Positions 1-5,869 of a DNA stretch of 5,869 bases are shown in pieces. Position numbers and translations under genes: made by a program. The DNA comes from Verrucomicrobia bacterium UBA673 (lineage in GTDB: Bacteria > Verrucomicrobiota > Verrucomicrobiia > Limisphaerales > UBA1096). The stretch lies in contig DBNL01000127.1 of assembly GCA_002299785.1 (NCBI GenBank), positions 1 to 5,869 of the forward strand. The letters run 5' to 3'. Each line of letters starts with the position of its first letter. The stretch's first letter is position 1. A model generated the notes under the pieces. The model did not search any database, was not told where the DNA came from, and worked only from the letters and a program-made list of their open reading frames with translations.

Positions 1-594
1 CTCACAAAACAACTCCACCGTTACTGATGCATCATCCGTTGGTTTTTTTTCAGGGCTGCTTTTCTCGACGGCCTCATCATCAACATCCCCGACCTGCTCT
101 TCAATAAACTCGTCCTGCACTTCGGGTGGCATGGGTGTCTGCGCTTCTGGTAAAGGGACAGCCTCAACCAAGCTTACCCCGGGATCACTTTCCAGGGATT
201 CAATTACCTGTTCGGGGCTTAAGAGATCTTCATCCGAAGTAGACCTAAATTCGGGTTTCTCGAACTCTGATCGCTCGAGTTCAAGTTCTTCCTGCACCCT
301 CTTCGACGGCCTCAGCATCAACATCCCCAGCCTGCTCTTCAACAGCCTCGTCAGTTCTTCCCGCTTGAGCTTGGTGAGCCGTTGCTTTTCTTCTTCCAGC
401 TTCGCCTTTATCTCGACCAATTTTGGTGGTACAGGCGATTGTTCACGCTGCCGCTCGGCCAACCGCTGCTTGGCTTGATGGCGATTCAAGTCCTCGGATT
501 CACCATGATTCTCAAAATCTTTTCCTTTTTTCGAAAACAAATTAACGGCAATTACCGATATGATGATGATTAGAAAAAAACAAAAACATTCCAT
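1..594 (-). CDS. N-terminal part of a membrane-anchored, charged coiled-coil-like protein, cut by the left edge
   Basis: The frame from ATG at 594-592 stays open for 198 codons to the left edge, so the C-terminus is missing. I do not recognise the family. Residues 4-20 are hydrophobic (FCFFLIIIISVIAVNLF) and followed by SKKGK, as in a single-pass N-terminal anchor with the rest cytoplasmic, or an uncleaved signal. Residues 36-81 and 102-113 are rich in K, E, R, Q and L, with helix-like stretches such as KLEEEKQRLTKLKREEL, which suggests a coiled coil. Residues 114-198 are acidic and proline-containing and probably disordered. Residues 82-101 break the pattern: basic and hydrophobic with no acidic residue, explained by a duplication read out of frame. 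An in-frame stop at 618-616 limits upstream extension, and ATG 594 is the only good start. It lacks a clear Shine-Dalgarno site. The opposite-strand reading frames here are serine-rich low-complexity shadows. It is transcribed divergently from the gene at 713. Coding status is moderately sure; function is unknown. Confidence 0.72.
   Translation of the reverse strand, partial: MECFCFFLIIIISVIAVNLFSKKGKDFENHGESEDLNRHQAKQRLAERQREQSPVPPKLVEIKAKLEEEKQRLTKLKREELTRLLKSRLGMLMLRPSKRVQEELELERSEFEKPEFRSTSDEDLLSPEQVIESLESDPGVSLVEAVPLPEAQTPMPPEVQDEFIEEQVGDVDDEAVEKSSPEKKPTDDASVTVELFCE
65..114 (-). repeat. Acidic-repeat copy A (50 bp, in frame)
   Basis: Positions 65-114 align without gaps to 303-352, with 44 of 50 bases identical by my count. 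In the frame of the minus-strand gene this copy reads IEEQVGDVDDEAVE, an acidic segment that fits its surroundings. The offset between the copies is 238 bases, which is not a multiple of three, so the two cannot be read in the same frame. Further copies may lie left of position 1 in the missing part of the gene. Confidence 0.85.
284..361 (-). repeat. 69-bp insertion-like segment bounded by a 9-bp direct repeat
   Basis: AGTTCTTCC occurs at 284-292 and again at 353-361 (GGAAGAACT on the coding strand), exactly 69 bases apart, which is 23 codons. Copy B of the acidic repeat lies almost wholly between them. Both boundary repeats encode EEL in frame (residues 79-81 and 102-104). Deleting one unit would join LKREEL directly to ELERSEFEK and restore a continuous charged helix. 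This is the footprint expected of an in-frame-length insertion by template switching or by duplicative repair between short homologies. Two compensating frameshifts are an alternative origin. Confidence 0.6.
303..352 (-). repeat. Acidic-repeat copy B (50 bp, out of frame)
   Basis: This is the partner of 65-114, matching 44 of 50 bases. In the open frame of the gene it reads KSRLGMLMLRPSK, basic and hydrophobic. In another minus-strand frame it reads DEAVEEQAGDVDAEAVEE, closely matching copy A, but that frame soon ends in TGA. The acidic meaning has therefore been lost here while the gene stayed open. Confidence 0.85.
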
Positions 595-618
595 AATGGT
601 TTCAAAGAGATTTATTTA

Positions 619-646
619 TTTATATTAATAAAAACAGAATTATCAA
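619..646 (-). promoter_or_regulatory. Candidate sigma70-type promoter for the minus-strand gene
   Basis: On the minus strand, TTGATA (646-641) and TATAAA (624-619) are separated by 16 bases. Each matches the consensus hexamer at five of six positions. Transcription would begin near 612, giving a leader of only about 18 bases before ATG 594, which agrees with the absence of a Shine-Dalgarno site. The region is very AT-rich, so chance matches are easy. Confidence 0.45.
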
Positions 647-648
647 CT

Positions 649-681
649 TTATTGGTTCTTTTTCAAGATTTTTTCCAATAA
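649..681. repeat. Short inverted repeat in the divergent intergenic region
   Basis: TTATTGG at 649-655 is the exact inverse complement of CCAATAA at 675-681, with a T-rich 19-base centre. It lies between the two divergent genes, just upstream of the minus-strand promoter candidate, so it could be an operator. It is not a convincing terminator because the stem is short and AT-rich and the T runs are inside the loop. It could be chance in AT-rich DNA. Confidence 0.25.
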
Positions 682-697
682 CTTCCGCTTTTTAACT

Positions 698-701
698 GAG
701 G
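698..701 (+). promoter_or_regulatory. Possible ribosome binding site for the Tat-exported protein gene
   Basis: GAGG lies 11 bases before ATG 713 and 5 bases before an in-frame TTG at 707. It supports a start at 707 or 713 over the later GTG at 743, which has no such site. The TTG start would add only two residues, so it hardly changes the protein. Confidence 0.4.
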
Positions 702-712
702 TCCGGTTGGGT

Positions 713-2020
713 ATGTTTTCGCCGACTCATATCATCTTTTCTGTGAAAACGACTCGACGTTCTTTCTTGGGGAATTGCTGCTGGATGGCTGGCGCCACTG
801 CAGCAGTTCCGGGTCTGGCTCTTGGCCAAGCGCCTGCGGCGCGCAAGCGGATTGCGTTCCTCGGCACAGAGGTTCGCAAGCACTCGCACTCGCAACATTT
901 TCTTGACCGCCTCTCGCTTGGCTACGGTTGGCGCGGGCAGTGGCAGGATCCCCGCGTTGACATCGCCTCGGTTTACATCGACCAGTTCCCAGAGGGCGAC
1001 CTTGGCCGCAGCCGCGTGAAGCGCTACGGGCAGACGCTCTACCCCAGCATCGAGGAGGCCCTGACGCTGGGCACCGGCAAGCTCGCAGTCGATGGTGTGG
1101 TGATCATCGCCGAGCACGGGAAATACCACCGAAACGAGAAAGGCCAGACGCTCTACCCGCGCTACGAGTGGTTCAAGCGATGCGTAAAGGTGTTCGAGGA
1201 GAGCGGACGCTCTGTGCCGGTGTTCAACGACAAGCATCTCTCGACGACTTGGGCGCGCTGCGCGGAGATGGTCGCGGACTCCAAGCGGCTTGGCTTCCCG
1301 TTTTTTGCCGGGTCGTCGCTGCCGGTGACGCGGCGCATGCCGTCCATCGACATGCCGCACAACGTTCCGCTCAAGGAGAGTGTTTGCGTGGCGTACGGCG
1401 GGGTGGACAGTTACGACATTCATGCGCTCGAGACGGCGCAGTGTATGTCGGAACGGCGGCGAGGCGGCGAGGTCGGCATCCGGCGGGTACATGCGCTACG
1501 AGGTGCAAAAATGTGGGAACGCTTAGCCAAACCGGAGTACGCGGACACGCGGCGGCTCGTCGTCTCTGCCTACACCCGCAGCCACAACCTGCCAGTCGAA
1601 GGCGGCTACTACACCGGTAAGGTCACGTTCGAGTGGGCGCGCAAGACCTTCCCCAACTCACTGGCTTATTTCATCGAGCACCGCGATGGATTCCGCACGA
1701 CGATGATTCTGACTCAAATTCAGGATTTCAACTATGCCGGCCTTCGCGCCGACACAAACGAAATCGTCTCGACACAAATGTACCTGCCGATGCCGGGGCA
1801 CGGCTCAACAACAGCGGACTTTTTTCATCCGCTCTGCCGTCATATTGAGGAGACGGTGATCACCGGCAAGGTGCCGTACCCGGTCGAGCGAACACTGTTG
1901 ACCTCAGGCATGACGCTGGCCGGTGTCGAGTCATTGCACCGGGGACAGGTCGCTATCGAGACCCCGCAGATGAATGTCCCTTACTCGGTTGGCCCAGAAT
2001 CCACCTACTGGCGGGACTGA
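713..2020 (+). CDS. Tat-exported protein of unknown function, PVC-type conserved hypothetical
   Basis: A protein of 435 residues from ATG 713. The N-terminus is a twin-arginine signal: TTRRSFLG at residues 13-20, a moderately hydrophobic stretch to about 35, and likely cleavage near ALGQA (36-40). This predicts folded export to the periplasm. The mature part opens with a Rossmann-like strand (KRIAFLGTEV, 45-54), then HSHSQHF (57-63), LAVDGVVIIAEHGKYHRNEKGQTLYP (124-149, split by its A-V-D-G core and the EHG triplet), and VFNDKH (170-175). The C-terminal half has GGVDSYDIHALE and ends with ETPQMNVPY. From memory, proteins with this EHG/NEKGQ-LYP pattern occur in Planctomycetota, Verrucomicrobiota and Acidobacteriota, often called hypothetical or oxidoreductase-like. 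The C-terminal region recalls Gfo/Idh/MocA proteins, but I see no GxGxxG nucleotide-binding loop, so an oxidoreductase role is unproven. Alternative starts are TTG 707 and GTG 743; the latter would give the compact signal MKTTRRSFLG. It precedes the M81 gene by 24 bases, so the two are probably co-transcribed. Confidence 0.88.
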   Translation: MFSPTHIIFSVKTTRRSFLGNCCWMAGATAAVPGLALGQAPAARKRIAFLGTEVRKHSHSQHFLDRLSLGYGWRGQWQDPRVDIASVYIDQFPEGDLGRSRVKRYGQTLYPSIEEALTLGTGKLAVDGVVIIAEHGKYHRNEKGQTLYPRYEWFKRCVKVFEESGRSVPVFNDKHLSTTWARCAEMVADSKRLGFPFFAGSSLPVTRRMPSIDMPHNVPLKESVCVAYGGVDSYDIHALETAQCMSERRRGGEVGIRRVHALRGAKMWERLAKPEYADTRRLVVSAYTRSHNLPVEGGYYTGKVTFEWARKTFPNSLAYFIEHRDGFRTTMILTQIQDFNYAGLRADTNEIVSTQMYLPMPGHGSTTADFFHPLCRHIEETVITGKVPYPVERTLLTSGMTLAGVESLHRGQVAIETPQMNVPYSVGPESTYWRD

Positions 2021-2044
2021 CCCACCACAAACGGCGAAAGACTG

Positions 2045-3577
2045 ATGTCAGCCCGGATTGGCGTTTGCGGCATTTTCATCGAGTGCAACCACTTCACGGT
2101 GGAACTCGCTGATCGTGCGACGTTCGAACGATCGGAGTGGCTTTGCGGCGGCGAATTGCTTGCCAAGGACACCGGTGTGCTCGGCGGCATGATGTCTGTA
2201 ATCCGGGCGAACGACTCCGAGCCGGTTCCGTTGTTGTACGCCAGCGCCTGCCCCAGTGGAGCCGTCCGTACGGAGGTTTACGACGCTCTGAAAAACGAGC
2301 TACTTGAATGGATCGAAAACGCGGGTGAACTCGACGGCATTCTCCTTTGCCTGCATGGCGCCGGGGCGGCAGTCAACGCGCCCAACATGGAAGGCGACTT
2401 GACACGTGCGATTCGCGAACAGGTGGGCGACGCGATGCCGATTGTTGGTACGCTCGACCTGCACGCGCACATCACGCCCGAGTTGTTGGCCAACACCGAT
2501 GCATTGCTGGCGTGGGAAACCTATCCGCACGTCGATGCCTTCGAGACCGGCGAGCGCGGCGCCCAAACGATGGTTGATATTTTGGCCGGCCGACTAAAAC
2601 CGGTTATGGCCATGGCCAAGGTTCCGATCGTCATCAGTGCCATTCACGGTCAAACACAGTCGCCGGGACCATTCGCCGATATCATGCAGGAGGCCAAGAA
2701 ACTCGAGGGCAACGAGAGCATTTACTCGATCAGCCCCATTTTGGTACATCCTTATTTAAACCTGCCGGACATGGGCGGCGGCGTTTTGGTGGTCGCCAAC
2801 GAAAGCGAAACAGATGCCGCCACCCTGGCTAAGCGCTTGGCCAAGCAGTACTGGGAGAAACGCCACGAGCTCCAACCGGAAACAATCGAGCCAAGCGAAG
2901 CTGTTCGGCAAGGACTGCAAATCAAAGGCGGGCCAGTGCTGCTGATCGAGACGGCCGACTGCTGCGGTGGCGGCGCCACCGGTGACAGCGTACACACGCT
3001 CAAGGCGCTGCTAGCAGAAGCCCCCAACCAATCGGCGATTGTTCCCGTGGTCGATCCCGAGGGGGCAAGGCGGGCGCACGCAGTGGGCGCGGGACAGATG
3101 ATTCAACTGCGACTTGGCCACCGACTTGATCCCAATTGGGGCGACCCGGTTCCCGTGGACGGCATCGTCACACGGCTCAGCGATGGGGCCTTCACCTATT
3201 GCGGTGGCATCTGGGATGGCCGTTCCGGTTGTATGGGTCCGACCGCCGTGGTTGAGGTCGGCCCGATTCAAATCGTCATCAGCAGCAACGCCACTTACGA
3301 CTGGATGACGGAACAATTTGACCTGCTCGGACTGGACATCGCGGCCTGCAAATTCATAGTTGCGAAAAACCCGATGAACTACCAACAGGCCTACACAGGG
3401 TCAATGAAGGCGGCATTCGTACTGGACACACCCGGCCCAACGCCCGCGAACACAAATGCCCTGGCGTACACCGGGATGACTGCCGATTGGTTCCCGAAAA
3501 AAAAGAGTGTCACCATAGACGAACCAACTGTCTTCGTTTCGAGTCAACGCGACCTAACCACCCTGAAACTGGATTGA
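2045..3577 (+). CDS. M81 family metallopeptidase (MlrC-like)
   Basis: A 510-residue protein, about the usual length of the M81/MlrC family, whose characterised member (microcystinase C) hydrolyses linearised microcystin peptides using zinc. Most relatives have unknown substrates. The N-terminal domain (about 1-300, DUF1485-type) starts with GIFIECNHF (9-17), corresponding to the family's HETNTF-like motif with E13 and N15. The expected metal-site pattern is present: D138-L-H140 in LDLHAH, followed by H162 in TYPHVDAFETG. The 2- and 22-residue spacings agree with the Asp/His/His set I recall for MlrC. The C-terminal domain begins near ETADCCGGGATGDS (302-315), equivalent to the common ADNPGGGAPGD motif, and ends with the family-like TPGPTPANTNALAYTG. 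There is no signal peptide, so it is probably cytoplasmic. ATG 2045 has only a weak GAAAG site at 2036-2040. The Cys306-Cys307 pair in place of Asn-Pro is unusual to my knowledge. The family call is firm; the substrate is unknown. Confidence 0.93.
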   Translation: MSARIGVCGIFIECNHFTVELADRATFERSEWLCGGELLAKDTGVLGGMMSVIRANDSEPVPLLYASACPSGAVRTEVYDALKNELLEWIENAGELDGILLCLHGAGAAVNAPNMEGDLTRAIREQVGDAMPIVGTLDLHAHITPELLANTDALLAWETYPHVDAFETGERGAQTMVDILAGRLKPVMAMAKVPIVISAIHGQTQSPGPFADIMQEAKKLEGNESIYSISPILVHPYLNLPDMGGGVLVVANESETDAATLAKRLAKQYWEKRHELQPETIEPSEAVRQGLQIKGGPVLLIETADCCGGGATGDSVHTLKALLAEAPNQSAIVPVVDPEGARRAHAVGAGQMIQLRLGHRLDPNWGDPVPVDGIVTRLSDGAFTYCGGIWDGRSGCMGPTAVVEVGPIQIVISSNATYDWMTEQFDLLGLDIAACKFIVAKNPMNYQQAYTGSMKAAFVLDTPGPTPANTNALAYTGMTADWFPKKKSVTIDEPTVFVSSQRDLTTLKLD

Positions 3578-3641
3578 CAACAAGTGAACTTGCGCGGATG
3601 AACCATCGCTGCAACAGTTCCCAGCTATCAATATCACTTTT

Positions 3642-4691
3642 ATGAAAAACAACCTTCCTCACTGCATTTTCGCACTGATTCTCCTACTCGGCGGACGCCT
3701 TTGCGCTGATGAGAATCGCGACATCAAGATTGTCGGAGTTCAGAAAATCTGGGATGCGGCCCCACACAACGCATTTACCGACCTTGAACGGTTCAATGGC
3801 AGTTGGTATTGCGCCTTTCGGGAGGGTCACGGCCATGCGGGGGGTGGCGACTACGGCAAGATTCGCGTGATAGCCTCCAATAATGGCAAAGCATGGAAAT
3901 CAGTGGCACTGCTCCAGACCAAGCGCGTCGATCTGCGCGACGCCAAGCTGTCCATCACACCAACAGGCGAGTTGCTGCTGAACTCCTGTGAATACCGCGT
4001 GGACGACGACAGTGCCGACATCCGCAACAACACCTCCATAACGTATCGTTCCAAAAATGGAACCGACTGGTCGGTGGGCACGCAGATTGCTGACAAGGGC
4101 TATTGGCTCTGGCAAACGACATGGCGAGGCGACACCGGCTACGCGCTGGGCTACCAGTGGGGAAACCGCGATGCGACCCGTTTTTATCGCACAACCAACG
4201 GCAATCAGTACACGCTTCATGTTGATCACCTCCGGCCGCCGGGCGATCGCAGCAACGAACACGCGATGTTCTTCGATTCCGAGGGCCGCGCTCTTATGCT
4301 TCTGCGCCGCGACAATGCCCAATCGAAAACCGGCGGCTTCGCCTTGCTTGGCCAAGCGGAACCGCCCTACACCGACTGGGAGTGGCGCCGGCTCAACATC
4401 ACGCTTGGCGGCCCGTCGATGATTCAGTTGCCGGACGGACGCGTTCTCGCCTGTGTCCGCCGCTATGCTGACGAGAATCATCGTAACTGGGGTTCGCAGT
4501 GGACCGAACTCGGCTGGATCAATATTCAAACCGCCAAATATAGCCCTGCGGCCAAACTGCCGAGCGGCGGCGATTCCAGTTACGCGGGCTTGCTTTGGCA
4601 TAATGGGCTGCTCTGGATCAGCTATTACAGCAGTCATTCGGGAAAGACCTCCATCTATTTGGCCAAGGCCAAAATAGCGGGTTTGAAGTAA
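3642..4691 (+). CDS. Secreted BNR/sialidase-fold (exo-alpha-sialidase-like) protein
   Basis: A 349-residue protein with a Sec-type signal peptide: K2, hydrophobic 8-18, likely cleavage after A22 (RLCA/DEN). The body looks like a six-bladed sialidase-type propeller. Degenerate Asp-box repeats (consensus SxDxGxxW) are visible as SNNGKAW (79-85), SKNGTDW (137-143) and the weaker TTNGNQY (184-190), with Asp mostly replaced by Asn. Possible active-site elements are R60 in CAFREG, D100 in LRDAKLS, E206 in SNEHAMFF, R273-R274 in CVRRY, and the C-terminal YAGLLWHNGLLWISYYSS typical of the fold. These assignments are by pattern only. Family members cleave sialic acids or other sugars, and many PVC members have unverified specificity, so catalysis and substrate are open. 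The gene follows M81 by 64 bases without an evident terminator or Shine-Dalgarno site; ATG 3642 is chosen because it gives a complete signal peptide. It probably acts in the periplasm or outside the cell. Confidence 0.85.
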   Translation: MKNNLPHCIFALILLLGGRLCADENRDIKIVGVQKIWDAAPHNAFTDLERFNGSWYCAFREGHGHAGGGDYGKIRVIASNNGKAWKSVALLQTKRVDLRDAKLSITPTGELLLNSCEYRVDDDSADIRNNTSITYRSKNGTDWSVGTQIADKGYWLWQTTWRGDTGYALGYQWGNRDATRFYRTTNGNQYTLHVDHLRPPGDRSNEHAMFFDSEGRALMLLRRDNAQSKTGGFALLGQAEPPYTDWEWRRLNITLGGPSMIQLPDGRVLACVRRYADENHRNWGSQWTELGWINIQTAKYSPAAKLPSGGDSSYAGLLWHNGLLWISYYSSHSGKTSIYLAKAKIAGLK

Positions 4692-4745
4692 TTTCTGACT
4701 CCGGCCACTCTTGTAAAAAAAGGTATTCGAGGCTAATTATACCGC

Positions 4746-5869
4746 GTGGACCGCACCCAAACCTTGATCGCCTCGGCGTTCGTACTGGCTCTTGCGCATC
4801 CGGCCGTTTCCGCGGCGGAGAAGCCCGTGGATTTTTCGCAGGAAATCCTCCCCATCCTGTCGAATAAATGTTTCGTCTGCCACGGGCCGGACTCGAGTAA
4901 AGATGAGCTTCTGCGGCTCGACTCGTTCGAAGGCGCAACGAGCGATCTCGGCGGCTACAGGGCAGTCGATCCCGGTGACTTGGCCAAGAGCGAAATCATC
5001 GCCCGCATCCACGACGCGGACGACCCCATGCCGCCGGAGGATGCCGAGAAACAACTCACCACATCCGAGCGGGCGCTGCTCAAGCGCTGGGTGTTGCAGG
5101 GCGGCGGCTACACCAAGCACTGGGCGTTCGTGCCGCCAACTAGGCCAACGCCGCCCAGCCAAGATCACCCCATCGATGCGTTCATCGAGAATCAATTCAC
5201 CGGCGACATCGACTTCGCCGCCGAGGCGGACAAGCCAACGCTCGCCCGCCGGCTCGCGCTTGTGCTGACAGGCCTGCCTCCGTCGCCGGAGTTACTACAG
5301 TCGTTTTTGGACGACGGCAGCTCGAACGCCTACGATCAGTTGGTCGAGCGGCTTCTCGCCGATCCGCGTTACGGCGAGCATCAGGCGCGCTACTGGCTCG
5401 ACGCCGTGCGCTACGGCGACACGCACGGGCTGCACCTCGACAACAAACGCGGCATCTACCCGTACCGCGACTGGGTCGTGCGCTCTCTCAACCGCAACCA
5501 GCCACTCGACGAGTTCATCGAGTGGCAGTTGGCCGGCGACCTGTTGCCAGAACCCACGATGGAGCAGCGTATCGCCACCGGCTACGTGCGGATGAACCCC
5601 ACCACCGCCGAGGGCGGCGTGATCCCGGCGGAGTTTCAGGCCAAAAACAACTTCGACCGCACCGAGACGCTCGGCACGGTGTTCCTCGGCATGACAATGC
5701 TCTGTTCGCGTTGCCACACGCACAAGTACGATCCCATCGAGCAGCTCGAGTACTACCGGCTGCTCGCGTTTTTCAACAACACCGCCGAGGGGCCGCTTGA
5801 CGGCAATAAGTACGACTATGCACCCACGCTGAAGGTGCCGGCCGACCAAGCGGCGTGGAATGACTGGAC
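4746..5869 (+). CDS. PSD1-type planctomycete cytochrome c / DUF1549 protein, 3' end missing
   Basis: The frame runs from GTG 4746 open to the right edge (374 complete codons). Members usually exceed 700 residues and end in a DUF1553 domain, which would lie beyond the window. Residues 1-24 form a Sec signal (TLIASAFVLALAHPAVSAA). A cytochrome-c-like domain follows: CFVCHGP at 42-48 is a CxxCH haem-attachment motif, and DDPMPPED with M95 supplies the usual axial-Met position. HWAFVPP near 133 links it to the DUF1549 domain, recognised by LARRLALVLTGLPP, ADPRYGEHQARYWLDAVRYGDTHG (split by the typical W-L-D core), YPYRDWVV, and LAGDLLP. A second CxxCH, CSRCHTHKYDPI, begins at C320 and matches the family's CxRCHDHKFDP element with Thr for Asp. 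The family is abundant in Planctomycetota and Verrucomicrobiota and often sits beside sulfatase, sialidase or DUF1501 genes; its biochemical role is not established. TAA at 4734-4736 bounds the start, and GTG is preferred over TTG 4764. GAGG at 4729-4732 is rather far upstream. Confidence 0.92.
   Translation, partial: MDRTQTLIASAFVLALAHPAVSAAEKPVDFSQEILPILSNKCFVCHGPDSSKDELLRLDSFEGATSDLGGYRAVDPGDLAKSEIIARIHDADDPMPPEDAEKQLTTSERALLKRWVLQGGGYTKHWAFVPPTRPTPPSQDHPIDAFIENQFTGDIDFAAEADKPTLARRLALVLTGLPPSPELLQSFLDDGSSNAYDQLVERLLADPRYGEHQARYWLDAVRYGDTHGLHLDNKRGIYPYRDWVVRSLNRNQPLDEFIEWQLAGDLLPEPTMEQRIATGYVRMNPTTAEGGVIPAEFQAKNNFDRTETLGTVFLGMTMLCSRCHTHKYDPIEQLEYYRLLAFFNNTAEGPLDGNKYDYAPTLKVPADQAAWNDW

Noticed and set aside
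131..573. Plus-strand open frames at 131-478 and 382-573
   Set aside because: They are serine- and cysteine-rich antisense readings of the charged minus-strand gene, with no recognisable domain.
692..1492. 266-codon minus-strand open frame opposite the Tat-exported protein
   Set aside because: Its Arg/Ala/His-rich composition is typical of an antisense shadow in GC-rich DNA. The plus frame has a Tat signal and family-like motifs.
3581..3592. CAAGT-GA-ACTTG palindrome after the M81 gene as a terminator
   Set aside because: The stem is five pairs with a two-base loop and no following T run, too little for an intrinsic terminator.
3574..3602. TTGACA at 3574-3579 as a promoter for the sialidase-like gene
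   Set aside because: It overlaps the M81 stop codon, and the hexamer about 17 bases downstream (GATGAA) is a poor -10 match.
3900..4637. 245-codon minus-strand open frame opposite the sialidase-like gene
   Set aside because: It is a compositional shadow with no motif; the plus frame has a signal peptide and Asp-box repeats.
4792..5268. Plus- and minus-strand open frames at 4792-5268, 4737-5195 and 5295-5849 over the PSD1-type gene
   Set aside because: They overlap the clear CxxCH/DUF1549 frame and have Arg/Ser- or Val/Ala-rich shadow compositions.
1..5869. CRISPR array, tRNA, rRNA or insertion sequence
   Set aside because: I saw no regularly spaced repeats, no cloverleaf or rRNA-like stretches, and no transposase motifs or terminal inverted repeats.

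Overview
The window looks like chromosomal DNA of a PVC-superphylum bacterium (Planctomycetota or Verrucomicrobiota; I cannot separate them from this sequence). The grounds are a Tat-exported protein of a type I remember from those genomes, a sialidase-fold secreted protein, and above all the start of a large cytochrome-c/DUF1549 (PSD1-type) protein, a family strongly expanded in these phyla. Weak or absent Shine-Dalgarno sites and GTG/TTG start choices also fit. These are family-level recognitions from memory; no search was run.

Layout. Positions 1-594 hold the 5' part of a minus-strand gene that runs off the left edge. It encodes a membrane-anchored, charged, coiled-coil-like protein and carries an unusual out-of-frame internal duplication. 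Positions 595-712 are a short AT-rich divergent intergenic region with a good sigma70-like promoter for the minus-strand gene and a small dyad. From 713 to the right edge four genes run on the plus strand: a Tat-exported protein of unknown function (713-2020), an M81 (MlrC-like) zinc metallopeptidase (2045-3577), a secreted BNR/sialidase-like beta-propeller protein (3642-4691), and a 3'-truncated exported PSD1-type cytochrome protein (4746 to the edge).

How they may work together. The first two plus-strand genes are 24 bases apart and are probably co-transcribed. The third follows after 64 bases and the fourth after 54, with no convincing terminator between them, so a four-gene catabolic operon is possible. 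Three of the four products carry export signals and M81 does not, which suggests periplasmic or surface handling of an unknown substrate followed by cytoplasmic hydrolysis. That scheme is inference.

The most unusual feature is in the minus-strand gene. A 69-base segment flanked by a 9-base direct repeat carries a diverged copy of a 50-base acidic repeat, read in a different frame from the second copy in the same gene. No gene-free stretch exceeds about 120 bases.
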